Positions 7,593 through 15,094 of a DNA stretch of 64,000 nucleotides are shown here, in pieces; position 1 is the first letter of the stretch; the number at the start of each line of letters is the position of its first letter. Both the position numbers and the translations under genes were made by a program. The stretch comes from Streptomyces polyasparticus. Lineage in GTDB: Bacteria; Actinomycetota; Actinomycetes; Streptomycetales; Streptomycetaceae. The stretch covers positions 49,023 through 113,022 of the forward strand of contig NZ_JACTVJ010000027.1 of assembly GCF_014493765.1 (NCBI RefSeq), read 5' to 3'. The notes beneath the pieces were generated by a model. That model was not told the origin of the DNA, did not search any database, and was given only the letters and a program-made list of their open reading frames with translations.

Positions 7593-9134
7593 CTAGGCGT
7601 TGGAGGGGCTGAGCGTGTCGTCCTCGGTGGCGACGCGCTCCGGCAGCAGGTCGAGTACCGCGCGCCGGTGGGTGTCGCTGGTCGCGTCGTCGTACGGGTC
7701 CGGGGTGGCCGGCACCTGCAGACGGTGGACCGGACCCGTGCCCATCCGGGCGTAGCCGCGCCCGGGCGGGACGTCCGGGGTGGGCGTGGTGTGCGGCGAT
7801 GCGCCGAGGACCGCCTCGATCTGCTCGGCGGGCGCGGCCCCGAGCACCACGCGGGCCCGGGTGTGCTGGCGCACCGGATCGATGAGGGCGTCCATGGTGT
7901 CGAACTGGTCGGCGACGACCACCGTGACACTGGCGGCGCGCCCGTGCCGCAGCGGCACCTGGAGCAGCGCCTGCGGGTCGTCGCGCCCGTCCGCGGCGGC
8001 CAGGTGTCCGAGGATGCTGGGGCGGTCGAGCAGGATCCACAGCGGACGGCGGGTGTCCTCGGGCGCCGGCTGACCGGCCTGCCGGGCGCGGTTCGCGGCG
8101 ATCAGGCGGCGCTCGGTCTCGTGGGCCGCCCACTCCAGACACGCCGCGGCGCCCGCGAGCCCGCACTCGACGCCGAGCACACCGCGACGCCCGGTCAGGC
8201 AGGCGTACTCGCCCGTGCCGCTGCCCTCGACGACGAGGATGTCGCCGTACTGGAGGGCCTGCAGCGCGATCGAGCGCATCAGGGTCGTGGTGCCGCTGCC
8301 GGGCTGGCCGACGATCAGGAGGTGCGGTTCGGTCGAGCGGGGTCCGGTGCGCCAGACCACCGGCGGCACATCGCGCTGCTCGCCGCCGTCGAGGACGGGG
8401 AGCGTGCGCTGGACGGCCGTCTCGTCCGTGAAGCCGAGGACGGTCTCGCCGGGGGTGGTGACGAAGCGCTGGGCGGAGATGTCGGTGGGCAGCGGCGGCA
8501 GCACATGGACGGTGAGCTCGTTGCCCTCCTCGTCCCACTCGAAGTGGTACTCGCGGCCGCGGCCGGACTTGGCGTGAAGGACCTGCTCGATACGGGCCCG
8601 GGACGAGGCCTCGCCGTCGGTGAAATACGCGGGATAGCGCAGGACGAGCCGGCTGATACGGCCGTTGTCGTCGAACTCGTGCGCCGTGAACGTCTTGTCC
8701 CACTCGCCGCCGTGCGCGTAGAGCGGGCTCGGGTCGTCGGGCACCGAGAAGTACGGAACCAGCGCCTCGTAGAGCGTGTGCAGGCGCTGGAGCTGGTTCT
8801 CGTCCGGGCCGGTCTGCACCGGGGTGCGGTCACGGCCGGTCCATGCCGCTGCCGCCATCAGGGAGATCAGGGCGAGCAGCGGCCCGTACGGGATGAGGAC
8901 GACCACGAGCAGGCAGGACGCCACCAGGAACAGGACGGGTCCACGGCGGTCCTTGGGGGTCTCGGTCCATTTGCGCCGCCCTGCGGAGGCGAGGCGGCGC
9001 AGTCCCCGAGTGATGGTGATCAACGGATGGAGTACGTCGGTGGCGCTGTCGGCTGCCGTTCTGGCCATTTCCCGGCTTCGCGTGAGAGATGCGGAACCGG
9101 TGGTCAGAATGCGCGGGAGTGGTCGCCTGGCCAC
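7593..9134 (-). CDS. sffA: SffA, FtsK/SpoIIIE-like sporulation protein
   Basis: A 513-residue protein recognised by its pairing with smeA; in S. coelicolor SffA is an FtsK/SpoIIIE-like protein that SmeA directs to sporulation septa and that affects chromosome partitioning into spores. Two membrane segments lie at about residues 66-97. A cytoplasmic domain rich in beta strands follows, then a RecA-like ATPase region. The phosphate loop reads VGQPGSGTTTLMR at 275-287, with Thr in place of the invariant Lys (T282). The Walker B-like strand is LWILLDRP. The GTG at 9134 has CAGGAG seven bases upstream. It follows smeA by 39 bases in one operon. Confidence 0.85.
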   Translation of the reverse strand: MARRPLPRILTTGSASLTRSREMARTAADSATDVLHPLITITRGLRRLASAGRRKWTETPKDRRGPVLFLVASCLLVVVLIPYGPLLALISLMAAAAWTGRDRTPVQTGPDENQLQRLHTLYEALVPYFSVPDDPSPLYAHGGEWDKTFTAHEFDDNGRISRLVLRYPAYFTDGEASSRARIEQVLHAKSGRGREYHFEWDEEGNELTVHVLPPLPTDISAQRFVTTPGETVLGFTDETAVQRTLPVLDGGEQRDVPPVVWRTGPRSTEPHLLIVGQPGSGTTTLMRSIALQALQYGDILVVEGSGTGEYACLTGRRGVLGVECGLAGAAACLEWAAHETERRLIAANRARQAGQPAPEDTRRPLWILLDRPSILGHLAAADGRDDPQALLQVPLRHGRAASVTVVVADQFDTMDALIDPVRQHTRARVVLGAAPAEQIEAVLGASPHTTPTPDVPPGRGYARMGTGPVHRLQVPATPDPYDDATSDTHRRAVLDLLPERVATEDDTLSPSNA

Positions 9135-9173
9135 GTCGTACTCCTGGAGTTGTGATCCGTCGGGTGGAGAGCG

Positions 9174-9368
9174 TCAGAACTTGATGCCGCCCAGGAGGCT
9201 GGCCAGGCTCGCTCCGCCGGCCTTGATGCTCGGGGCGATGGCGGTGCCCGCGAGATAGAAGCCGAAGAGCGCGCAGACCAGCGCGTGGGAGGCCTTGAGG
9301 CCGTCCTTGCGGAAGAAGAGGAAGACGATGATTCCCAGCAGCACTACACCCGAGATGGACAAAATCAT
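9174..9368 (-). CDS. smeA: SmeA, small sporulation membrane protein
   Basis: A 64-residue protein with an N-terminal membrane helix (ILSISGVVLLGIIVFLFF) followed by a second hydrophobic stretch (ASHALVCALFGFYLAGTAI) and a short glycine/alanine tail. It matches the small membrane protein SmeA, which in S. coelicolor is produced in sporulating hyphae and recruits SffA to division septa. The ATG at 9368 is preceded by CAGGAG at good spacing. The 295 bases upstream, to the ankyrin gene, must hold its developmental promoter; I cannot assign a sigma factor to it by eye. Confidence 0.85.
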   Translation of the reverse strand: MILSISGVVLLGIIVFLFFRKDGLKASHALVCALFGFYLAGTAIAPSIKAGGASLASLLGGIKF

Positions 9369-9663
9369 GAGAGTTCTCCTGGTAGAGGGGACAGTCACCA
9401 TGAGTTCTTCCAGGCTCACAGCATGTATCCATACGACAAAAGGTGCAACCGGGTGAAATTCGGCTAATTCCCCTCGTATGGGCGCAAGCTGCTGAGCCGG
9501 CCGGGCGGGTGTCGGGCCGCAAGGAGGCCCTAGGCGATCTTTGCCTCGGGCGGGGGCGCTCATGTGCCGTGACGGGCAGTACGCTGTCGATTCACTCGTA
9601 CGGCCGACGTGGGCGTACGCAGGGCTTTTGTTCTCATTGATCACTCAGCGAAAGGTCTGGCCG

Positions 9664-10056
9664 ATGACGGAAGCACCCGATCCGGAGGTCGTGGAGCTCG
9701 CCACGAAGATCTTCGATCTGGCGCGCCAGGGCGAGACCGAGACCCTTGCCGCCTATGTGGACGCCGGTGTGCCGGTGAACCTCACGAACGACCGCGGCGA
9801 CTCCCTGGTGATGCTCGCCGCGTATCACGGGCACGCCGCCGCGGTGCGTGCGCTGCTCGAGCGCGGCGCGGACGCGGACCGGGCCAACGACCGGGGGCAG
9901 ACGCCGCTCGCGGGCGCCGTGTTCAAGGGCGAGGACGAAGTGATCAAGGTGCTGCTCGGCGGGGGCGCCGATCCGGCCGCGGGGACGCCGTCGGCGGTGG
10001 ACACGGCGCGGATGTTCGGCAAGACCGACCTCTTGGAGTTGTTCGGCGCCGGGTAG
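9664..10056 (+). CDS. Ankyrin repeat protein
   Basis: A 130-residue soluble protein. After a short N-terminal helix (VELATKIFDLARQGETETL) it contains about three ankyrin repeats. The clearest are DRGDSLVMLAAYHGHAAAVRALLERGAD and NDRGQTPLAGAVFKGEDEVIKVLLGGGAD, shown here by their TPLA-like and LLxxGA cores. Such modules mediate protein contacts; the partner is unknown. The ATG at 9664 begins the first helix; an upstream in-frame extension is not part of the fold. A hairpin lies 47 bases after the stop. Confidence 0.85.
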   Translation: MTEAPDPEVVELATKIFDLARQGETETLAAYVDAGVPVNLTNDRGDSLVMLAAYHGHAAAVRALLERGADADRANDRGQTPLAGAVFKGEDEVIKVLLGGGADPAAGTPSAVDTARMFGKTDLLELFGAG

Positions 10057-10102
10057 TTCCGGGCTTCACGGGGGTATGCGGGGGGTCAGCGGAAATCTGG
10101 TC

Positions 10103-10125
10103 GACCCAGCCGAAGCGGCTGGGTC
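10103..10125 (+). terminator. Hairpin after the ankyrin gene
   Basis: A nine-base-pair stem (GACCCAGCC with GGCTGGGTC) around a five-base loop, without a U tract, as is common for terminators in this genus. Confidence 0.6.
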
Positions 10126-10227
10126 ATCATGACGTCGTGATGCACGGACACGACTGCTGGGCAGACGCCCCAGCGCGCGCACCGTGACCGGCCCATCCCC
10201 GGGCCGCCGACCGAGAGGCAGAGGAAG

Positions 10228-10287
10228 ATGGCTTTCAGCAAGCAGATGACGACGGCCAGCCGCACGTGTTGTTGCGCCGGCAGGTAG
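10228..10287 (+). CDS. Putative cysteine-rich leader peptide
   Basis: A 19-codon frame reads MAFSKQMTTASRTCCCAGR and stops. GAGAGG at 10213-10218 is nine bases from the ATG, and the stop is 49 bases before the HEAT-repeat gene. Three consecutive Cys codons placed shortly before a stop resemble the polycysteine upstream ORFs described in mycobacteria, where ribosome stalling on Cys codons senses cysteine supply. No clear attenuator hairpin follows, and the downstream gene is not a known sulfur gene, so the assignment is tentative. Confidence 0.4.
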   Translation: MAFSKQMTTASRTCCCAGR

Positions 10288-10336
10288 TGCACAAACACCC
10301 CCTGTTGCGTCGACAGCTTGATGTGAGGCTCCTTCC

Positions 10337-11746
10337 ATGTTCGACACGGTCATAGCGCCCAGCGGTACGCTGCTCGGCCTTCTCCAGCGAGGTCGCGGCG
10401 ACGGTACGCTGCACGCGCTCACCGCCCCCCGCGAGCAGGCGCTCGCGGCCCTGAACCAATGTGTGCTGAGCGATCCACGCCACGACTGGCAGGTGGAGAA
10501 CCGCTCGCTCTACTACGCGCGGCTCTACCTCGACCTGGGCGGCTCGCTCGAGCAGATCGCACAGCATCTGTTCTGCGCCGAGGACGTGCTCGACGGCGAC
10601 GAGACCCGTACCGGTCTCGCCCTCTCCGTGCTCGGCCATCTCACGTCGTACGGGCGTGACGACGCGCTCATGCTCCTTCGCCGCTATGCCGCCGAGGGCT
10701 CCAACTGGGCCTGGGCGCTGGACGAACTGGCCCTGCGCGACGACGACTCCGGCCTGCGCGCCCTGGCCGAACCCGTGCTCGCCCGCTTCCCGCGGACCGC
10801 GGAAGGGGACACCGAGCTGTCGGCCGCCGTGCGCGACGCATACGAGCCCAGGCCCTGGCGGCTGTGGGCCGAGGACCCCCGTGAGTTCATCGGTGCCCGG
10901 GTGCGCGCCGCAGGCGAGCGCGGCTCCTTCGACCAGTGGCAACGGCAGATGAGGCCGTCGGGGCCGCGTCCCGGATGGAGCGTCGACGCCGTGTTCGCCT
11001 GGGCCGAGGAGGCCATGGAGCGCGGCGCCGGACGGCATGTGCCGGCCGCACGCTGCCTGACCGCCGTGGCCGGACCCGAGGATCTGCCCGAGATCATCTC
11101 CGCGGCGCGCTCAGGGTCCGACGGGGCGCGCTGCACCGCGTTGCGCTACCTGGCCGACGCGCAGGATCCCGTCGTGCTCGATCTGGTGGAGGCCGCGCTC
11201 GCCGACGGCTCACCGGCCGTCGTCGAGGCAGCGCTCGATGCTTTCGAGCGGATGACCGGCGACCACGCCCTCGACCGGGCCCGCGGCTGGGCCCAGCGGC
11301 CCGATGCGCTGGGGGCCGCGGCCGGACGGGTGCTGGCCTGCAGAGGCGGCGCCCAGGACGCCGCCCTTGTGCTCGGCGCGCTGCGCGAGGCCGTGCGGAC
11401 CGAGGGGCCCGACGCGCCGACCCTGTGGACCCTCGTGGACGGCACGGGACGGCTCGGCATCGCGTGTGCCGCGCCCGTGCTGCGGCACATCTATCGCGAG
11501 ACCGCCTCGTCCCATCTGCGGGGGCGCGCCGCCAATGCGCTCGCCGCCACCGATCCCTCCTTCGCCGCCGGCTTCGCGGTGGAGTGCCTGTGGGACTGCG
11601 AGGAGAACACGCGGGAGCTCGCCGCACGGCGGGCCGAGACCGCGGACAGCCGGGTCGTGGAGCAGCTCCGCCGCCTCGCCGCCGATCCGGCGGAGGAGGC
11701 CGAGATGGAGACGGTGGTGCGGAGCCGGATCGGGCCCGACGCCTAG
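10337..11746 (+). CDS. HEAT-repeat-like protein of unknown function
   Basis: A 469-residue soluble, mostly alpha-helical protein. The C-terminal half (about 240-460) is a series of helix pairs typical of HEAT/Armadillo solenoids, for example LPEIISAARSGSDGARCTAL, DPVVLDLVEAALADGSPAVV and SSHLRGRAANALAATDPSF. The N-terminal half is also helical with no recognisable catalytic motif. Such scaffolds bind other proteins; nothing here names the partner. The ATG at 10337 has only a weak GAGG upstream. The last eight codons and the stop belong to a 24-base tandem repeat that continues past the gene. A cysteine-rich mini-ORF precedes it. Confidence 0.75.
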   Translation: MFDTVIAPSGTLLGLLQRGRGDGTLHALTAPREQALAALNQCVLSDPRHDWQVENRSLYYARLYLDLGGSLEQIAQHLFCAEDVLDGDETRTGLALSVLGHLTSYGRDDALMLLRRYAAEGSNWAWALDELALRDDDSGLRALAEPVLARFPRTAEGDTELSAAVRDAYEPRPWRLWAEDPREFIGARVRAAGERGSFDQWQRQMRPSGPRPGWSVDAVFAWAEEAMERGAGRHVPAARCLTAVAGPEDLPEIISAARSGSDGARCTALRYLADAQDPVVLDLVEAALADGSPAVVEAALDAFERMTGDHALDRARGWAQRPDALGAAAGRVLACRGGAQDAALVLGALREAVRTEGPDAPTLWTLVDGTGRLGIACAAPVLRHIYRETASSHLRGRAANALAATDPSFAAGFAVECLWDCEENTRELAARRAETADSRVVEQLRRLAADPAEEAEMETVVRSRIGPDA

Positions 11747-11816
11747 AGCCGGATCGGCCGCGAGGCCTGCGGCACGATCGGCCCCCGCGCCTGGAGCCGG
11801 ATCGCCCCCGGCGCCA
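11721..11816. repeat. Four 24-base tandem repeats across the HEAT gene stop
   Basis: Units at 11721, 11745, 11769 and 11793 share the core GGAGCCGGATCG followed by a G/C run and end in CGCCT or GCCA. The period is exactly 24. The first unit encodes the last residues and the TAG falls at the junction of units 1 and 2; the rest is non-coding. Confidence 0.8.
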
Positions 11817-11868
11817 GGAGTCGCGACGTACGGCAGGCCGCCGGGGACGGGATCCTCGGCGGGGCGGT

Positions 11869-11891
11869 GGGAACGCTCATGGGACGTTCCC
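11869..11891. promoter_or_regulatory. GGGAACG/CGTTCCC inverted repeat upstream of the GT operon
   Basis: Perfect seven-base arms separated by nine bases. It may terminate the HEAT transcript or be an operator for the glycosyltransferase operon, whose possible -35 box (TTGACG) starts at 11910. Confidence 0.4.
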
Positions 11892-11946
11892 CCGCCCGAA
11901 AGATCCACGTTGACGTGGCCACGCCGCGGCTGACGACAACAGCGGT

Positions 11947-13068
11947 ATGCGTGTCGTCATCGTCACCGAATCCTTTCCCCCCGACGTCAACGGCGTGGCG
12001 CACTGCGCCCTGCAGACCGCCCGCCATCTCGTACGGCGCGGACACGACCCCCTGGTCGTCGCGCCCGACCACCGGCTTCCCCTCGCGGACAGCGACGCGC
12101 CGTGCCCCGTGGTGCGCGTCCCCTCGATGCCGCTGCCCGGCTATCCGCAGGTGAGAGTGGCGCTGCCGAGCCGGCGCGGCATGGCGGCGCTGGTCTCCCA
12201 CCGGGCCGAACTCGTCCATCTGGCAAGCCCGTTCGTGCTCGGGGTGCGCGCGATGGCGGCCGCGTCCCGGCTCGACATCCCCGCCGTCGCCGTCTACCAG
12301 ACCGATCTGGCCGGCTATGCCCGTACGTACGTGGGCGCGGGCGAAGCCGCCGCATGGCGGCGCATCCGGGCCGTGCACAAAGCGGCCGACCGCACCCTCG
12401 CGCCGTCCGGTACGGCGCTGCGGGACCTGGTCGCGCACGGCGTGCCGCGGGTGGCGCTGTGGCCGCGCGGGGTCGACACCGCGCGCTTCGATCCGGCGCT
12501 GCGCGACGAGGAGCTGCGCCGCAGGTACGCGCCGAACGGCGAGCTGATCGTCGGCTACGTGGGGCGGCTCGCGCCCGAGAAACAGGTCGGCCTCCTCGCC
12601 GAGGTCTGCCGGATGGACGGCGTCCGCGTGCTCGTCACGGGCGACGGACCGAGCGAGCCCGCGCTGCGGGCGGCGCTGCCCGGCGCGCACTTCCTCGGCC
12701 GGCGAACGGGCGATGAACTCGCCCGGATCTTCGCCTCGTTGGACCTCTTCGTACACACCGGGCCGTACGAGACCTTCTGCCAGACGGTCCAGGAGGCCAT
12801 GGCCAGCGGGGTGCCCGTGATCGCCCCCGCGGCGGGCGGCCCGCTCGACCTGGTGGCGCACGGCAGGACCGGGCTGCTCGTGCCGCCGGGCGATGCGGCC
12901 GGGTTCCGGGAGGCGGTGTGGGCGCTCGCGGCGGATCCCGGGCGGCGGGCCGCGTACGGCCGAGCAGGCCGCACCATGGTCCGCGGACGCACCTGGGAGG
13001 CCGTCGGCGACCAGCTGCTCGGGCACTACGCCGAGGTGCTCGGCGCGCGAGCGGCGGTGGCGGCATGA
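11947..13068 (+). CDS. GT4 glycosyltransferase (MgtA/PimB-like)
   Basis: A 373-residue GT-B fold glycosyltransferase of family 4. The N-terminal acceptor domain opens with VVIVTESFPPDVNGVAH, characteristic of mannosyltransferases such as MgtA and PimB. The C-terminal donor domain has YVGRLAPEKQVGLL and the E-x7-E region GPYETFCQTVQEAMASGVPVI. GDP-mannose or another nucleotide sugar is the probable donor, and a lipid or cell-surface glycan the acceptor. It has no ribosome site. TTGACG at 11910-11915 suggests a promoter so close that the mRNA may be leaderless. Its ATGA stop overlaps the next gene's start. Confidence 0.87.
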   Translation: MRVVIVTESFPPDVNGVAHCALQTARHLVRRGHDPLVVAPDHRLPLADSDAPCPVVRVPSMPLPGYPQVRVALPSRRGMAALVSHRAELVHLASPFVLGVRAMAAASRLDIPAVAVYQTDLAGYARTYVGAGEAAAWRRIRAVHKAADRTLAPSGTALRDLVAHGVPRVALWPRGVDTARFDPALRDEELRRRYAPNGELIVGYVGRLAPEKQVGLLAEVCRMDGVRVLVTGDGPSEPALRAALPGAHFLGRRTGDELARIFASLDLFVHTGPYETFCQTVQEAMASGVPVIAPAAGGPLDLVAHGRTGLLVPPGDAAGFREAVWALAADPGRRAAYGRAGRTMVRGRTWEAVGDQLLGHYAEVLGARAAVAA

Positions 13069-14228
13069 GCGCCCCGGCGTCCGCGGGGCTGCGGATCGTC
13101 CGTATGGCGAACTTCGTGGCGCCCGCCTCCGGTGGATTGCGTACGGCGCTACGGGAGTTGGGCGCCGGATACCTCGCCGCGGGCCATGAGCCCGTCCTGA
13201 TCGTGCCCGGGGAGCGCGCCGCGGACCGGATGACCGGGCAGGGGCGGGTGATCACCGTGCCCGGTCCAGTGGTGCCCGGCACCGGCGGCTATCGCGTGCT
13301 GACCGACCGCCGGGCGCTCGCCTCGCTCCTGGAGAGGCTCGGGCCCGACCGGCTCGAGGTGTCCGACCGCACCACCTTGCGCTGGACGGGCGAGTGGGCA
13401 CGGCGTGCCCGTGTGCCCGCCGTCATGGTCTCGCACGAGACGGCGGACGGGGTGCTGCGCACCTGGGGCCTGCCCGAGCCCGCCGCACGGCGGGCCGCGG
13501 ACCGGCTCAACCGCCGTACCGCGTACGCCTATTCACGCGTGGTGTGCACCACCGAGTGGGCCGAGCGCGAGTTCGTACGGATCAGGGCGCGCAATGTCGT
13601 ACGGGCGCCGCTCGGCGTGGATCTCGACCGCTGCCGGCCCGGGCTGCGGGACCAGGGGCTGCGGAACCGGCTGGCGCGCGAGGACGAGGTGCTGCTGGTG
13701 CTCTGCTCGCGGCTCTCGGTGGAGAAGCGGCCGGGGACGGCGATCGAGGCGGTACGGGTGCTGCGCGGGCGGGGCGTTCCGGTACGGCTGGTGGTGGCGG
13801 GGGACGGGCCGCTGCGGGCGCGCCTCGAAGGGCGGGCGCGGTCCCTTCCGGTGCGGTTCCTCGGACATGTCGCCGACCGGGGGCGGTTGGCCGCTCTGCA
13901 GGCCACGGCCGATCTGTGTCTGGCGCCCGGACCCGCGGAGACCTTCGGGCTCGCCGCGCTGGAGGCGCTGGCGTGCGGGACGCCCGTGGTGGCGAGTGCG
14001 TCGTCCGCGTTGCCGGAGGTGCTCGGGTCCGCGGGGGCGGTGGCGCTCGACGACGGTGCGTCCTTCGCCGATGCCGTACAGCTGTTGCTCGACCGGCCGG
14101 AGCGGCTGCGGCGGGCGGCGGCCCGGGCGCGGGCCGAGTGCTTCGGGTGGGACCGGGCGGTGCGGGCCTTCCTGGCGGCTCATGAGGCGCCGGTGCTGCG
14201 GGCGCCGGTACGGGAGGTGGCGTCGTGA
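13065..14228 (+). CDS. GT4 glycosyltransferase
   Basis: A 387-residue GT-B glycosyltransferase, family 4, different from its upstream partner. The start region carries ANFVAPASGGLRTALRELG, a glycine-rich loop near the N-terminus. The donor domain has LCSRLSVEKRPGTAIEAV, then AGDGPLRARLE, and the ExFGLxxLEALACGTPVVAS region that binds the nucleotide sugar. The ATG at 13065 overlaps the previous stop (ATGA), and its own stop overlaps the start of the SGNH hydrolase (GTGA). The three products are therefore made together and likely act on one glycoconjugate. Confidence 0.87.
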   Translation: MSAPASAGLRIVRMANFVAPASGGLRTALRELGAGYLAAGHEPVLIVPGERAADRMTGQGRVITVPGPVVPGTGGYRVLTDRRALASLLERLGPDRLEVSDRTTLRWTGEWARRARVPAVMVSHETADGVLRTWGLPEPAARRAADRLNRRTAYAYSRVVCTTEWAEREFVRIRARNVVRAPLGVDLDRCRPGLRDQGLRNRLAREDEVLLVLCSRLSVEKRPGTAIEAVRVLRGRGVPVRLVVAGDGPLRARLEGRARSLPVRFLGHVADRGRLAALQATADLCLAPGPAETFGLAALEALACGTPVVASASSALPEVLGSAGAVALDDGASFADAVQLLLDRPERLRRAAARARAECFGWDRAVRAFLAAHEAPVLRAPVREVAS

Positions 14229-15088
14229 GCGCGGTGGGGGCGCTGAGGTTCGCCGCGCTCGGGGACTCGCTGACCGAAGGGGTGGGGGACCCCGCCGGGG
14301 ACGGATGGCGGGGGTGGGCCGCACTGCTCGCGCCCGCGCTCGGTGGCGGCGGACGGGCCGTGGAGTTCCGAAACTTCGCGGTCAGCGGCTCCCAGACGCG
14401 GGACGTCCTGGAACGGCAGACACCGCAGGCCGTGGCCTTCGCGCCCGATGTGGTGTCGGTGGTCGTGGGGGTCAACGACACGCTGCGGCGGACCTTCGAC
14501 GTGCGGGGTGTGGCGTCCCGACTCGACGCCGTGTACGGGGAGTTCACCTCGCGCGGTGCGCTGCTCCTCACCGCGTGTCTGCCCGATCCCGGTGCCATGC
14601 TCGGGCTGCCCGCGGTGCTCGCCCGGCCGCTGGCCCGGCGGCAGCGGGCGGTCAATGCGCTGGTGCATGCGCTGTCGGAGCGGTACGGGGCGGTGCATCT
14701 GCATGCGGCGCACGACGGGTGGGTGAGCGACCGGTCGCTGTGGAGTGCGGACCGGCTGCACCCGGGGGAGCGGGGGCATCGGGTGTTCGCCGCCCGGTTC
14801 CATGAGTTGTTGTCCGACGCGGGGGTCTCGGTGGGGGCGCCTCCTTCGGTCGAGCCCGAGCGGGGGCCGGTGCCGCGGGCGGCGAGTGTGTGGTGGCTCG
14901 CGACGGCAGGGACGGGGTGGGTGGTGCGGCGGTGCGGGGATCTGGTGCCGCAGCTCTTGGGGCTGGCGGTGGAGGAGGTCCGGTACGGGGTGCGGGGGGC
15001 TTCGGCCGTGCTGGATGGGCGGGCCGAGCGGGTGGTGGCGGGGGTGTTGGGGTCGTTGGTGGGGGCAGGGGCGCCTGCGGCGGGCTGA
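14225..15088 (+). CDS. SGNH/GDSL-family hydrolase
   Basis: A 287-residue esterase-like protein. Block I is FAALGDSLTEGVGD with the nucleophilic serine, block III is VVVGVNDTLRRT with the oxyanion Asn, and block V is SADRLHPGERGHRV with the catalytic Asp-His pair. About 90 residues follow the SGNH domain and include a short hydrophobic patch around VWWLATAGTGWVVR, which may touch the membrane. There is no signal peptide. Overlap with the second glycosyltransferase suggests it removes or adds an acyl group on the same glycoconjugate; this is inference. Confidence 0.85.
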   Translation: MSAVGALRFAALGDSLTEGVGDPAGDGWRGWAALLAPALGGGGRAVEFRNFAVSGSQTRDVLERQTPQAVAFAPDVVSVVVGVNDTLRRTFDVRGVASRLDAVYGEFTSRGALLLTACLPDPGAMLGLPAVLARPLARRQRAVNALVHALSERYGAVHLHAAHDGWVSDRSLWSADRLHPGERGHRVFAARFHELLSDAGVSVGAPPSVEPERGPVPRAASVWWLATAGTGWVVRRCGDLVPQLLGLAVEEVRYGVRGASAVLDGRAERVVAGVLGSLVGAGAPAAG

Positions 15089-15094
15089 GTTCCC

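Noticed and set aside
10140-10187. A 15-codon ORF before the cysteine mini-ORF
   Set aside because: No ribosome site and no conserved feature; short frames of this kind are expected by chance.
10287-10355. A 22-codon GTG frame that overlaps the cysteine mini-ORF and the HEAT gene start and contains an RRQLDV-like stretch
   Set aside because: The likeness to Streptomyces sulfur-gene leader peptides is weak and the frame overlaps the real gene.
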